The translations under genes and the position numbers were made by a program. A stretch of DNA of 64,000 nt from Amblyornis subalaris (Eukaryota; Chordata; Aves; Passeriformes; Ptilonorhynchidae): the NCBI GenBank assembly GCA_018881555.1, contig JACAXG010000053.1, forward strand, positions 5,197,210-5,261,209, given 5' to 3'. Every line of letters begins with the position of its first letter. The first letter of the stretch is position 1. Positions 13,554-26,200 of this stretch are shown in pieces. The notes under the pieces were generated by a model. The model was given only the letters and a program-made list of their open reading frames with translations. It did no database searches and was not told the DNA's origin.

Positions 13554-13583
13554 TGACGTCATCACGGTCACCGCCCGACGTCA
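13554..13583 (+). promoter_or_regulatory. Tandem CRE pair (CREB/ATF sites)
   Basis: A perfect palindromic CRE, TGACGTCA, lies at 13554-13561. A second near-perfect copy, CGACGTCA, lies at 13576-13583. The 22-bp start-to-start spacing is about two helical turns, so both sites face the same side of the DNA. CRE palindromes in CpG islands close to start sites are typical CREB/ATF targets. Use in this promoter is inference. Confidence 0.7.
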
Positions 13584-13628
13584 TCATCCGGGCCCCCGCG
13601 CGCGCCCGGCGGCGCGGGCCACAATGGA

Positions 13629-13713
13629 GCACGCGCGCGCCCAACCGACGCGAAACAGGCCCCGTGCGCGCGCGCGCGCCACTGGCCGTGTGTGTGTGTG
13701 TGTGTCTGTGTGT
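13629..13713. repeat. Alternating purine-pyrimidine tract (CG)n/(TG)n, Z-DNA prone
   Basis: Three alternating runs lie close together: ACGCGCGCGC (about 13630-13640), GTGCGCGCGCGCGCGC (13664-13679) and a (GT)n tract with one TC break (13689-13713). They sit between the CRE pair and the YY1 site in the promoter. Alternating CG and TG runs are the classical Z-DNA formers under negative supercoiling. Confidence 0.75.
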
Positions 13714-13888
13714 CCCCCCCAACTCCTTATCCATCCTCGCACCGCCCCCCCGCCCCGCACACGGACACACGGAGGGTCCGGCCGTGAGCGGCAGCCCCGG
13801 GCGGGCACAGGGGCAGCGTGTCACCGCCGCGCTCGGGTGCCCGAACCGCCGCCGCNGCGCTGGGCCGGGTGCGGAAGGCGCTGCCGGC

Positions 13889-13900
13889 GCCGCCATCTTG
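13889..13900 (-). promoter_or_regulatory. YY1 site
   Basis: GCCGCCATCTTG, read on the - strand as CAAGATGGCGGC, is the strong YY1 consensus often found within a few tens of bases of the start site of CpG-island genes. It may mark the region where USP9X transcription begins. Confidence 0.6.
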
Positions 13901-14441
13901 CCCACGGCGCCCCGCCAGACGCGGCTGCGCCGCCGCCGCCGGGAGCGCGAGGAGCCGCCGCCGCCTCCCTCCGCGCTGCCTCCCCCGCACCGCCGAGGCC
14001 TCAGCGCGGAGCTCCCGCCGCCCGGCCCGGCCCCGCCACCCCTGCCCGCCCGAGCCCCGGGCGCGCGTCCGCCCACCCCCCCCCGCGTGCGCCCGGTGCC
14101 CGGACGGGGCGGAGCGGAGCGCGCAGGCCCCGGCCCAGCCCCAGCCCGAGCCCAGGCAGGGCCGCCGCCGCCGGGCAGCAGCTGGTGACGCAGGAAAAAC
14201 GCCCCAGAGAGAGAGAAGCGCCCAGGGCCGGCACCCGGAGCGCGGGCAGCGGCGGCGGATTTGCCCTCCCGCTTCCCGCCGCAGCGCAACCGAGTGGGAA
14301 CCGGGGGAAGCGGAGCCGCCCCCTCAGAGCCGCGGCCTGGCATGAGACCGTGCCCCGCCGGCCGCCGGGCATGAGGCAGCGCCCAGGAGGGCTCCGGGCC
14401 GCCGCAGCAGCCGCCGCGGGACGAGGGGAAGCGGTGCGGGG
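13901..14441 (+). other. USP9X: USP9X exon 1, non-coding 5' UTR (5' end nominal)
   Basis: A consensus donor, GTGAGT, starts at 14442 after GCGGTGCGGGG, at the downstream side of the CpG island. The next acceptor that makes sense is at 38575, before the start-codon exon. The transcription start cannot be read from sequence; the left coordinate is set just after the YY1 site only as a guess. Other donors in the island could make alternative first exons. Confidence 0.5.
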
Positions 14442-17156
14442 GTGAGTGCGGAGCGGTGCCCGGGCGGGGCCGGGCAGCTGTTTGTGCTCCCCGGGGATGG
14501 NGCTCCGCGGGCCGGGGCGCGGCGCGGGGGGAGGACGGAGCTCCCCGGGCCCCGTGCGGTGCGAGGCAGCGGCAGCGCCTCCCTCGCAGCCCCGGCGTGT
14601 CGGCACCGCACCGCTGTGTTTTGGAGGGCGAGGGAAAATGGCTGACGGCTCCTCATTCCCGGCTGCCGGCGGGGGGGAGCGCCCGGCGCCTTCGGGGGGC
14701 TCTGACCGCCCCGCCGGGGCCCCTCTGGCCGGGCCTCCGCGGTGAGGAGGGCCCGGTGCGTCCCCGCAGCGCTGCACCGGCGTCGCGTCCCTTGGCTCTC
14801 GCTTCCCTTCGCCCCGAACGCCATTACTGAGGTGGAGTGATTGGGGCCGCGTAGGCCCGGGCGACGCCTGGAAATCAGGCCCTGGCGAGGCGCTTTCCCG
14901 ACGGTCTCAATGAAATCCACCAGCAGAAGCTCGTTCACGCCCGCTGTAAACACTGTTAACACGTAGGCCACTCCTCTGGCCTCGGCTTCCAGCGGCCCGG
15001 CTTCCATGTACGAAAAATGTTCGTGGCTTTTTCATCTGATTGCTGTAGTTCACCGCGCCGCTTCTCCTCGGAGTTGGGTCTTAGGGCTTGTCTGTAGCGG
15101 TTTATTTTAGGCAGTACAGCCCTCTCCCCTTGCCCANCATGTGCGGCAGGGGTAGTTGCGTGTAGTTTGGCCACAGATACTCTCTGTTATTGTCCTCGAG
15201 AAAACAGGATTTCTCCAGTTGGAGGGGTTGTTGGGGTTTTTGTGTGTTAGTTACCACTGTGTTAACATGTGCCGTCCCNCTTCGTGCAGCTTTGTTTGTA
15301 TATAGTGGAATAGCCTTTGAAAATTATTTATTTCGTTATTACGNGATTTTGTTCTTGTAGAAGCATCCAAAAATGCTGGGGTGATTTTGAAGGTGCCAAA
15401 TTTCATTTTCAGGTTGCTCCCTCAGAAGTCCAGTTAGGTGTTTAGAAGATTCACAGTAACTCGCAACTGAGCAGGGAAAAAAGAATCTTTCTGAAAAGAA
15501 TTGTTCTAATTAAATGTTCANAGGACTCCCAGGCTCACTGCAGACATATTGTGTCTGTCTCAGCTGCCTTAATGTTACCTGTACAACTCGGTTTGTATTC
15601 ACAGTTCTGCACTTGTGTTCGTTTCACTGGAGGTTTGTAGCAGCCCAAAGACCCTCTGAAGTCGCAGGCTCAGAGCCAGCACCAGGCCTGCTTTTGCTGA
15701 CCTACTTGCAGAACTGGGGTCTGTATTTTTATTAAAGTTGTTGAATTTAGATACTATTCTGCATTCTTCAGTACGCCAGTGGCAACACTTGCTATGACAG
15801 ACAGCCCAGCTAACCTGTGTTTTGCAGCAGCTTCTCAGATGCCTGACAAATGGGTGGTAAAATTGTTACATTTAGGGACTGTTGATGGGTGTTTGGGGGA
15901 TTGACCTTTATTGATTANGGCATTGAAACAGTGTCCCCAGTAAGAAAGATTTTGGAGTGACTGAAATCTGTAGGTAGCTAACTTTATTCTTCATATTTTA
16001 AGGTTTTACTTGAGAGATTGTTGGGCCTCACCACCATAAATGTTGCTGATCAAGTAGCATATTCGTATCTGTAAAGCCCAGGTCATACATGAGGGAGTTG
16101 GGTTTTTTTTTGTTGTTTGTTTGCTTGGGCTTTTTTGGTTTTGTTTTGTAAAATAATGCTTTTGATTCCTGGAGTTGAAGTAATGTTTATTCTCTGAACC
16201 ACTAATCTACAGTAGCTAATATCAAGAATTTCAGGGAGGCACACAGAATACATGTATTTATTATTCTGTTGCAATACCCTGGACAACAGTGATGTTTAAT
16301 GATAGCTGTGAACAAAACCCAAAAATATGATCATAAAGCTGCAGTGGAAGAAACTCAAGTTATCTGCATGTTTATGGGGAGAGAATTAACTAGAAATAAA
16401 TGCAAGGTTGTATCATAGTAACTTTTCTTGTACTTGTATGTATCTTGTACTTTTCTTTTGCGTACTTTGTCGTAATGGTATTTCTTTTGGGAAGCTTCTG
16501 TCTTAATCTTGCCTGCCTGCTGCTTCATGTCTTGCAGAATTTGCCCTTGTGGCAATTCCTCTGCCCCTGGAATTGACAGCAGCACTACATCTGGAGGTGG
16601 TAATCAATAAAAACATTGGTAGCAAAACTGTTTTCTGTCTCTGTGGAACACTGTCACCCTTACATAGACCTTTTATTCCCCACATTGTGGTGCATTTGTA
16701 CTCAGAGCAGTGTGCAACTACTCCCTGTTCTAAAGGCACACTTTTAGTTTTATGCATTTTATTAATATTCTGAAATTCGTAGAAGAGAGACTCAGAATAA
16801 ACTAAAATAGTGGATTAGTGTCTATTGCAAAATTAAATAGACTTCTGAGAAAATAAAGGTACCTGTAATACCTTTGTTCCTAGACATCTTATATTTGAAA
16901 TTCAAATTAGTTTAGTACCTTCTGATATGAATACAACCTTGGGTAAAACTGGATAAGAATTNATTTATTTATTAGTTTGAGCAAATTATTTTTAAATGGC
17001 TTTGAAGTTCTGTTTCTGTCAGGTGTGTATTGAAAATATATTCCATTCCATGGAAAGTATTTCTGCCCTTCCTGCTCTGGTTTAGACAAGTTCAGCACTT
17101 ATTTCAGATATTTGAATGGAAAGTACTTTTGTGTTTGAGTGTAGATATATACATAN

Positions 17157-17180
17157 ATGTGTGTGTGTATGTATATATAC
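17157..17180. repeat. (TG)n/(TA)n microsatellite
   Basis: A short GTGTGTGTGTATGTATATATAC run in intron 1, with an ambiguous base just before it (17156). Confidence 0.7.
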
Positions 17181-20100
17181 TTTTTTAAAGAAATACTATT
17201 TTTTCTAAGGGATCAAAAATAGATATATTTTGAAAACATCCAGATCAGGAGAGCCTCATTTGTGAAGTAGATGAATCAAAGGTGTCCCTTACTGTTTTTA
17301 ACTTAAAGCAGGATTTTATTTTTTTAAAAAACAATCCAAACCCTGCAACCCCCCTGAAACTATAGCACTTACTTTTTTCTCTTGTGATTGCAAACAGTAG
17401 CTTTGCTTATCCAGCATTTGCAGAGCCCAGAGTGAAGTGGTTGTCTGAATATGTAAGGAAGTTTGCTGGATTTTGTGTTCATTTGAAAAGTTGTAAATGT
17501 GAAGGCTTTTGTGTCCCTTAGACAGTTGTTTCCTGGGTGTTGGCATGAACAGGTATCTGAACACATGGACATGGTTTCTCTTGTTCAGGTACCTGAAATT
17601 TTCTTGCATGCATGTGTCTTTTCTGTAGCTTCTGTGTAGCTGTGTCCGGTTTCATTTTCTGTATCACTCCTGTTCAAAATCAGAATTCAGAATTTAAAGC
17701 TGTACTTCAGGCTGTTTTGGGAACACAGCTTGGTAATGTCTGGCTTGTGTTGTAGTCCTTGTCTTTTGCAAAGCTGGCAGTGTTGTGTGCTGTTCCTGTA
17801 GACTTGTGTGATATCACACCTGATACCTGTGGGGTATAAATCCACAACACTACTTTTATTTTTTAGCATAAGTGAGCGTTGTTCTGATATTCCGTAGCAG
17901 AGGCAAGGGAGGGAAAGGAGGTCTTCCACAAGCACTGCTTGCGTGCAGTGAGACTTGGGTTTTTCTACCTGGGAATATTGAGCTACTTCAGATTCATGTG
18001 TTAGAAAAGCACAGTGACTTTTTCCATGTATTAAATCTAGTTTTTGTTCTCCTGCTAATGCCGGAACATCCTAAAGTTCCCACACTGTTATTATGAAACT
18101 AATTCATTATGAGTTCCCTTTTTAGAACAGTTGGGTTGTATTGGCTGGCTCTCTTAAGCTTAAGGCTAGAACATGACTTGAGGATATGATTAACAAAGGT
18201 TTTCTCTGCACTCTGTGATTTAGATATTTTGTTTGGAGTCTGTGATAGGTAGACAGGGACAGAAAGCTGTTCTGTCGTGACTTTGCACCCTCAAAATGTC
18301 AACTGCTGCCTTTCTGAAACGTTACAGTGTCCAATTGAGCCCACTGGTGCTTTGAGCACATTCTGGAGATCTGGGTTGGTAAAGTAATTTAAAATGGAGT
18401 GTTGAGAACGTTACAGGAGAGCTGTTAATAACTGTCCTCACTGGAGAGGATAGGAGGAAAGTAAATAAGGTCTGAGAGTAGCCAGTTGTGACTTAATATT
18501 AAATCTTTTTGCTTCTCTTTTTTTTTTTCTTAAGGGAGCTTAACAGCACAGCCAGTTTCCTTTTCATTTTCTGTCCTGAATTTTCTAATGTTTGCTTTGT
18601 TTTATAAGAAGCCATTAGTTACTCATTTTATTTGAGAGTTGAATTCACTCTGCTTATTACCAAGGCTTTTTGGTTGCCAGCTGTTGACGTGTTTTCAAAT
18701 AAAAATTATAATGCTGGGAATAAAAACCACTTGGACACAGGTATGTTCCCAAGCTTGCTTTCTAAAAGAACGTTGTTGATGTATGGTTTTCTGAAAGGAT
18801 TAGTTATTATTGACTATGAGAGTGATTATTTGCTTTTGGCTAACTTTGTGTTAGTACACCCCTGGAAGAGATTCATGAGATGTAGATTTAAGATCTGGTT
18901 TTATTTTGAACTGGTTTTATTTTCAACTCTTTTTCATGGAGTCAAATTGAAGACTGCTTTAGAAGTAATGGGTAACTATCAGGAATGTTACTGTGGGAAG
19001 CTTTTATTTGTAGCATCCTTGATCTGCCTACAAAACCACTATGTAACCCTGTTTAGTGATTTAGTTTTCCTTACACATGTAACTGCCAACAGAAAAATGC
19101 CATTTTCTTGCATGTAGATCTTAGCATGGACGTCTCAGCAAGTCATACTGTTTGGTAGTTAGCATTTAGCTGTGGATTCCCGCAGAAGAGGGGAATTCCA
19201 CATTGCATCATTCCTTAGAGATGTACTTTTTTTCCAAATTCCATTTTTAAGCTGAGATTCGAGACTGTGTTGAAGGCAAGACATCCTTGTTGCATGAGTT
19301 TCCTCNTATCCTCTCTACAAATTGCAAAAGGCTTCTTTTTTTTTAACAGAAATGTTCAAATGAGTGCTTCAAAAAAATGAAAAGTATGTGGAGGGAATTG
19401 CAGGGCTGTCTTTTCATTAAGCTTTCGTGTAAAATCCCCAAAACTCAAGTAATAGAAAATTGTTCCTAGAAGAGCCTTTAAGACAAGTAGCACTTTTTGT
19501 AACAGTTGAATGACAACATGGAATTACAGAAAAATGTATGTTCCAAGTTCCATAAGCTTCAGTCCTCAAGTCACTTAATTGCTGCTTAACGTTTTCTTGA
19601 GCTTCAGCAGGACTAGGTGTGGGCAGAGGAAAAGGCTTTGTTTTGTGTTAGGGTGGTCTTGGCTGTAAGGACCTGAAATGGTGAAAGAAGGAAAAAAAGA
19701 TTGTTTCGAAATGTGTTCGGTAAGAAAAATCAGTAGTGCTGTGTGTCAGGTATGATCCCTCTGTTACCAGAGAGGCTTTCTTGGCTGGAGGGGAGTGTCC
19801 TTGCTGTGCTGTGGTGTGGGATAGTGGGGACAGGCCTGTGTTGGCTCTGGGTGGGACTTCAGTTTTCTTGTCCAGAAGTAAAATTTGACAGTGAGGGGAA
19901 GAGAAGTCTCTTATATTTTAATGTAAGATAAGAATGAACATTGTTGTCAAAACATACTGGCATCTTGGTAAATGAGCCTTGAGTCTTCTGGTGTTTATGT
20001 TTTTCTGTTGTCTTGGCAATAGAGTACTTCACTGTGGTTTTTGTAAGTTTCGAGAGGACAAATCCATGAATTTGAAAATTAAATAAGAAAGGTGTTTCTT

Positions 20101-20492
20101 TTTAACTCAATTTTTAGGTGAATAGGTTGGTGAAAGACCAAAATTTTGATAAACTGAAACCTTAAACAATATTTTAGACTTTGTATATTTCTGATTTAGA
20201 AATAGAATGTGAATTGTTTGATGATTTCTGATGTTTTCTTTTAATGCATTTTCCTGAATCCTTTAGCTGTGAGGATTTCCCTTTTATTTCCTTTTTTTTT
20301 TTTTTAATGTGAAATTGTGACATAAACCCTGTGGAGCTTGAAGATAAACTCTAGTGGTTGGTTCTACAGTTTCAGGCTCCGGTTTTGCACAGCCCTCCAT
20401 ATGTCTTGACCTGTTTTTCAGGCAGTGTTTTATTAATCACATTGGGACCTTAAAATCCCAGGTGCTTTTCCTTNAATGCTTATAATGGCGTG

Positions 20493-20508
20493 TGTGTGTA
20501 TACACACA
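20493..20508. repeat. 16-bp perfect palindrome of TG/CA repeats
   Basis: TGTGTGTATACACACA equals its own reverse complement. More CA-rich DNA follows to about 20525. Confidence 0.8.
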
Positions 20509-22547
20509 TGTGCTCACACACATGCTGTGGGACTTCTTCTAGGATGATGTATTGACTGTTTTCCCTAGGTGAGGTGGTAATGTTGGATTTCCAAAGTGCT
20601 TTATGGCTCTCTTGCTGTGCCAGGATCTCTTTGTGATAGTTTTGGTAATTGAGCAGGAACACAACCTGAGAAGTCTTACAGTTTGTGTTCTTGTAGCAGT
20701 TCAGCCAGATTGCTGTGGTTGGCAGTTGTTACATGTGTAGTGAAGATGAAGCTTGGAACATGAATTCCCCTTGTGGCATTTAGGAAGCCATTATTTTTTT
20801 TTCCCTTTCCTTCCATGTCTAGGATTGGAAAAATGAGGTGGTTTTTTTGGTTGTCTTTTTGAATATGGTAATGGATGCAGCAAGGTGAATCCAGTNGTAG
20901 TGAAACCTTGCTCTAAGCTGATGTGTCTTCAGCCATGAAAAAACACCAATGTGCTCAGTGCCAGCCGCTGGTTCGCAGGTGTAGGACTGGAATTTTCCAC
21001 TTCTCTGCACCGTTAGGAGATTTTTGACTGGATGAAGGAGAATTTGGTAACGCATCCTGTCATGAATGTTCCTTTTATTTCCTGTCACTTTCCTGATAAT
21101 GGTATGAATACTTGGGACCAGTGGCAACTCTGGATATGTTGCCTGGAGGCAGCTGGAGGCGGATAGTGATTAGTTTAATATTATTGGCAAGTAGTAGCCA
21201 ATATAAGAGTTTAATTTGGAAGTTTAAATGCACTGTGTTGATTGATCCTTGGACAGTACTTCAGAAGATCTTTTTGTGAAGTTGAAATGTACTGGATACT
21301 GGATGTGCTGATTGTTTATATGTTCATATTTACCCACATATGAGCATCACACTGAAGTTGAGATGTTGTGCAGGTTATGTGCATTATCTAGACCAGCAGT
21401 GAGTAACTTAACAATTGGGAGCAGAGAATCAAAATCTCTCCAGCTTCATGCTTTTAAGTGTGTGCTTACTCTGTGCTACACCTGAAATACAGTGTGAGGG
21501 TTTGGCAGTGCTAATGAGTCACTGCAGTTCTTTGTGGGTGTGAAAATACAATAAATAAGGAGTAGTTCTTCCTTAAAATGAAGACTAACCCTTTAGTTCT
21601 ACTTTCAGTTAGTCTAACAGCAAAATTTGCTTTAAATGTGAGTTTATCATTGTATGTCATTTAAGTTCTAAATGGCAGTTGGCCACTAGTATTCTTTATT
21701 CTGTGTGTTTGACATAATCAGTTTCTGTAGTGTGTTTGATGAATTTAAGTTCTTGTCTTAGAACTTCATGCCAGAAATGGCAGGGCGGAAGGGGAGAAGC
21801 CTAAACAACCATGTTGACATTTAAACAGTTCAGTTGCAGTGATTTTTCTCTTGATAGGAATTATGAAGACATTACTTTGGGGATACGTTTCTGTAGGTGT
21901 AAAAAACTTCATGTCTTACACAGGCTCTGGAAATGTTTGTTTTCTGTAAAGATACTTTTGTGATTTTTGTGATGATTTTCTCTTAATAAGAAAATGTTGT
22001 TAAAATTTTTGTAGTTTGCTCCTACTTGCCTGCTTGTTAGTAATCTGCTTTCAAGGAGAGTTGTCTTGTCTCTGCTGAATAGCTGATGTTCTGTTTCACC
22101 AGAACTGGGGATGCTGGGTGTGTAATTTGGAGATACTTTCTTGCTGTGAAGAAGAAAGCATCTACTTTACAGACAACTTGTCACAGGGTGCATATAATCA
22201 TTTGGGTTTTTTCTTTGCATTGCTGCATTTGTAAATGTGAGTTTGATGTTTGAGGTACCTTATTCTTGCACAGATTCTTGATAAATGGAAGTGAAAAGTT
22301 TGGTTTTTCCATATTATTTCATCAAGACGTGGGGTTTCAGAGCATTTCAGAGCATATTCCTCAGCAGAACTAAAAGCTTATTTTTTAAAATGCCTCCATT
22401 GTTCATTTTTTAGTCAAATTCTTAGATGGCTTAGCGAAGTTACTTTAAAATTGCTTGTGGTGAAAAACAAATGATGGAAAGAGCCTTGGGAAAAAATCAC
22501 AGGTCGTGATCTATAGAAGCATTTTACCATTTGGGGTGGTTGGCAGT

Positions 22548-23210
22548 GGATCCTTTCATCCAATCTGGCTTTGAACGCTTCCAGCAATGGGACATCCACA
22601 GCTCTGGGCAACCTGTTCGGGTGTTTCACCAGGTTCACAGTGAAGATTTCTTTCTTAACAGCTAATCTAAACCTACCCTTTTTCAGTTTAAAGCCATTCC
22701 CTGTTGTCCTATCTACATGCCCTTGTCAAAAGTTCCTCTTCAGCTTTCTTGCAAGTCCCCTTTAGGTACTGGAAGGTGCTGTAAGGTCTCCCCAGAGCCT
22801 TCTCCAGGTTGACCAACCCCATCTCTCTCAGTCTGTCTTTGTGGCAGAGTTGCTCTAGCCCTCTGGTCGTCTTCCTGCTCCAACAGGTCCGTGTCTTTCT
22901 TGTGCTGAGGATCCCAGAGCTGGATGCAGCACTGCAGGTGAGGTCTCACCAGAGCAGAGCAGAGGGGCAGAATCCCCTCCCTGGGCCTGCTGCCCACCCT
23001 GCTTTGGATGCAGCCCAGGACACGTTTGGCTTTCTGGGCTGTGAGTGCCCATTGCTGGGGTCATGTTGAGCTTCTTGTCCTCCAGCACCTCCAAGTCCTT
23101 CTCAGAGCTGCTCTCAATCCATCCTCCACCCAGCCTGGACTTGTGCTTGGGATTGCTCTGACCCACATGCAGGACCTTGCACTTGGCCTTGAACTTCAAG
23201 TTCCTCTAAA
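22548..23210 (-). mobile_element. CR1 LINE fragment, 0.66 kb, in intron 1
   Basis: Landmarks in order are CTGGGCAACCTGTTCGGGTG, AAGCCATTCCCTGTTGTCCT, CTGGATGCAGCACTGCAGGT and CATGCAGGACCTTGCACTTG, all antisense CR1. The last ~130 bp of the 3' end and everything 5' of the ORF2 C-terminal part are missing. The - strand frame shows remains of the ORF2 C terminus. Confidence 0.9.
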
Positions 23211-26200
23211 TTTACATGAACGTGGAAAATGGGGAAATAGGAGAATGCAGCTTGTCATTAAAGTAGTGTTTACCCCGCCCCCCCCACTTAATTATGAGCT
23301 TTTCCTCACATTGGATCCTTGACTCATTCACTCTGGAAGACAGATGGAATTGGATTGTCGTTCAGTATTTTATCTTTGGAATTCTTTCTGTAAATGCATG
23401 TGTGACATTAGTCTAAATACTGAGTAGAATTATTCCTCTGTTAGTAAGCTTGATAGGTTCTTTAGGTTCTTTCCGTTCTCATCCTGTACCTTGCCCAAAC
23501 ATTAATCAAAAATCTTGTGTTGTCTTTTGTGTTACTGATGAAGAACTGAGGCACAGAGGCTGTAAGCTTCAAAAATACCTCCTGGCACAACTTCTCAGTG
23601 GATTTTTGTTAGATATTCAGGTGTTACAGGCACGGTTTTCTTGGCTTAAGTTGCTGTAGTACTCCCTCACTCTTCCTCGGTTTTCTCTTTCTCTCAATAT
23701 CCAGAAGAATGAGAGGAGGACAGAAACGTTAATCTGAAAAAGACCTGTGTGTTCTCCAGCAATGTACATGAACAAGACACAGAGAGAATTAACTTCTTGG
23801 GAGTTCTGTAGAGCTGCCTTATAAACCAGAGATTTCCCTTTGGTTTCTGCAGTTTCTTGCCTTGTAAAACATCATTTAACTTCTGCGACAAATGAGGTAT
23901 GGACAATTTTTCTTCCTGGTGCCTCAGTTGATTACTGTTTACCCAGGGGACTTAGTTTGATGGAAATGAAATTGCAGGGGAAACCAGATTACTCTGAAAA
24001 TTCCAATTAGGTAGGAGAAAAATGACAAATTGAGCCTTTGACAAATACAGAGAGCATGTTGTGTCTGTCTCTCTGACACAAAATTTTGTAAAATGAAAAC
24101 TTGTGAACAAGTCATAAGATGTTGACTGTCAGAGTGGATGCAGCTGTTGTACTCAGCTACTTGTGCTCTGTGATCTCTAGTTCCATTTTTTTTTAACCTG
24201 AGTTTCCAGGTAATGTTTGAATGGTGCAGTTTTGTTTACAGTTTCATAACTCTGGTCTTTTTTCTTTCTTGCTATCAGAAGTAAAATTTTTGCCACCTTC
24301 TGTGTTTTACAACTTCTGTATTACCTGCTGTAGCTTTGTCATTAAGTTGTCTGCTTGTAGTGAGATTATTCGAAGTATTACTGCCAAATAATTTCCCTGA
24401 CTCATTGTGATCTGCTGAGTATTCCACTGGCTTTATCATCATTTCCAGGACAGTTTGTTGCCTTCACCTTCTGAGACTTCTTGCACTTGGCGTTATTTGC
24501 TGCGTCTGCTTAATATTTCTTTCATGACTGAACTTGTGCTGTTCATGGACTGACATTCCTGGCATTTATCAGCTGTTAAACAGCTTTCTCTGTGTGCATT
24601 TTCCTGTGATATCCATTATGCTTGGGAAAAATTTTGGTCTTTACGACTCTTCTGTGTTGGCAAGACTCATCTGTGCTATAATGTGTGTGACCCTTGGTTC
24701 TATATTAGTTAAATATCTACTAACTGTAATTATGCATGTTTGGTTTCCTTCCTTTCCCTCCTCTTTCAGGGTGTATTTCATGATAGATTTGCAGTGATGC
24801 TGAAAGAGCTGGTTCTCTCCATGGTTCTGTGTTCTTCCTGTTTCTCCTGCCATTGTTAGTGTTCATCTGGCATGTGATGCAGCTGAAAACTGAAATGATT
24901 TGTATTCCTATCCCCCAGTTACGTTTCAGCCAGATTGGCTTCCTGCTCTGGCTGGTGATGTGGTGATGCAAGGGCTGATTCCATGGTGCTGAAAAGGTGG
25001 TTAGGATGGAAGCCAGCAGGATCACCCTCCTTCCCTTCTTGTCACAGTTGAGACTTCCCTGCTTTCAAACAGCCTTTGAAGCTTTACATTGAGCTAAGGC
25101 TTGTCCACGTACAGAAATAAAATGAAACTTATTTTTTACAATTTATCAGGATGTAATACTTTTTCTGGGGGATGATCCATGTACACACTGTGGTGGCAAA
25201 CCCACCTTACTAGAGTCATCACTCTCACTTGGTGCTGGTTTAAGCACTGTCCCTGAAGAGAACAGCCACAACATTCCTCTTGTCTCTCTTGGCCTGTTGG
25301 TAGGTTCAGCTCAGAAGTGGAATCGGTATAGTCTGTTTTGTGACTGAAGGGAGGGCCCTTTAGCAAGGGGGTTTATGGGATTGGCAGTTTATGGGATTAT
25401 TTCACTGCAGGCAGAACAGCAGTAGTGTGTGTTGTGGATTTTTTTTGTGGGTGGTGTGTTGGGTTTTTTTGAATGACTTTCTGGTTTTCAGATAGCTGCA
25501 ACAGTTCTTAAACCCATCCTCAGTCCTTGGGATGTGGTAATAGTTGATTGTTTTCTCCTGCATTTCTCAGTAAAGGTTATTACATGCTTTTTGATAGGCT
25601 TAATGGATACAGGGATATTATATTTTTGGGACAGTGGTGTCACTTTCTGGTTCTGTGGGGGGGAGTGAGTNTAGTGGAAATAATTCTCCTATTTCCAACC
25701 CTGCTTTGTTCTTGATGTACTTTCTAGGGGCTTCTTGTTCCTTTCCAGCCTCCTCTGCTCTTTACCGTTTGCATTTTCATCAAACTACAGCGTTTGTTGT
25801 GTTGGCAGAAGGAACATAAAGACAAGACAGAACTGCAGTTCTGTTGCCACTTCTTACTTCCCTATAGAGAGGCCAGGATTTTTAAGGGGAGTTGTTACAC
25901 AAGTTCTCTGGAGCAGGTAAATAGTTTTCAGGGATTTCTGGAGCATTCAGTCTGCTTAGGAAGAAGGGCTTGTATGAGTTTAGTTGGAATGGACCATGCT
26001 TATGGCAGACAATACTAAAAAAAATGAGCTATCATCTTGTAACACCTCTAGGGAGTTTGATTTTTCAGACCAAGTATCTTCTGACTGAGATGGTTGTAAG
26101 GCAACAGGAAATGTCAAAATGTTTACTTGCACTTATCTGGCATGGAATGGTACAAAAATGGCCAGGCTGAGTAGGCAGTTGGGATGTGGAAACTGGTGGG

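Larger units (their letters stand above)
13250..14900 (+). promoter_or_regulatory. USP9X: CpG island promoter of USP9X
   Basis: The window changes abruptly from AT-rich DNA to about 1.6 kb of very GC- and CpG-rich sequence, then returns to AT-rich DNA after about 14.9 kb. There is no TATA box at an obvious position. A CRE pair, a YY1 site and ETS-like GCGGAAG (about 13870) are present, and a splice donor follows at 14442. This is the usual form of a broadly expressed housekeeping promoter. Long ORFs across the island on both strands are a by-product of stop-codon-poor GC DNA. A divergent antisense transcript is possible but not shown by the sequence. Confidence 0.9.

Noticed and set aside
13282..14445. 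345-353-codon ORFs on both strands of the CpG island
   Set aside because: Overlapping ORFs in several frames with Arg/Pro/Ala/Gly-rich composition are typical of CpG islands. The USP9X start codon is in exon 2 with an upstream in-frame stop.
14324..15007. 227-codon - strand ORF over the CpG island and its downstream edge
   Set aside because: Most of it is Arg/Pro/Gly/Ala translation of GC-rich DNA with few chances for stops. The first ~45 residues look more ordinary, but I know no homologue and see no exon structure. A divergent non-coding transcript remains possible.
18632..19117. 161-codon + strand ORF in intron 1
   Set aside because: Phe/Leu/Val-rich translation of T-rich intron DNA with no motif or exon borders; no family recognised.
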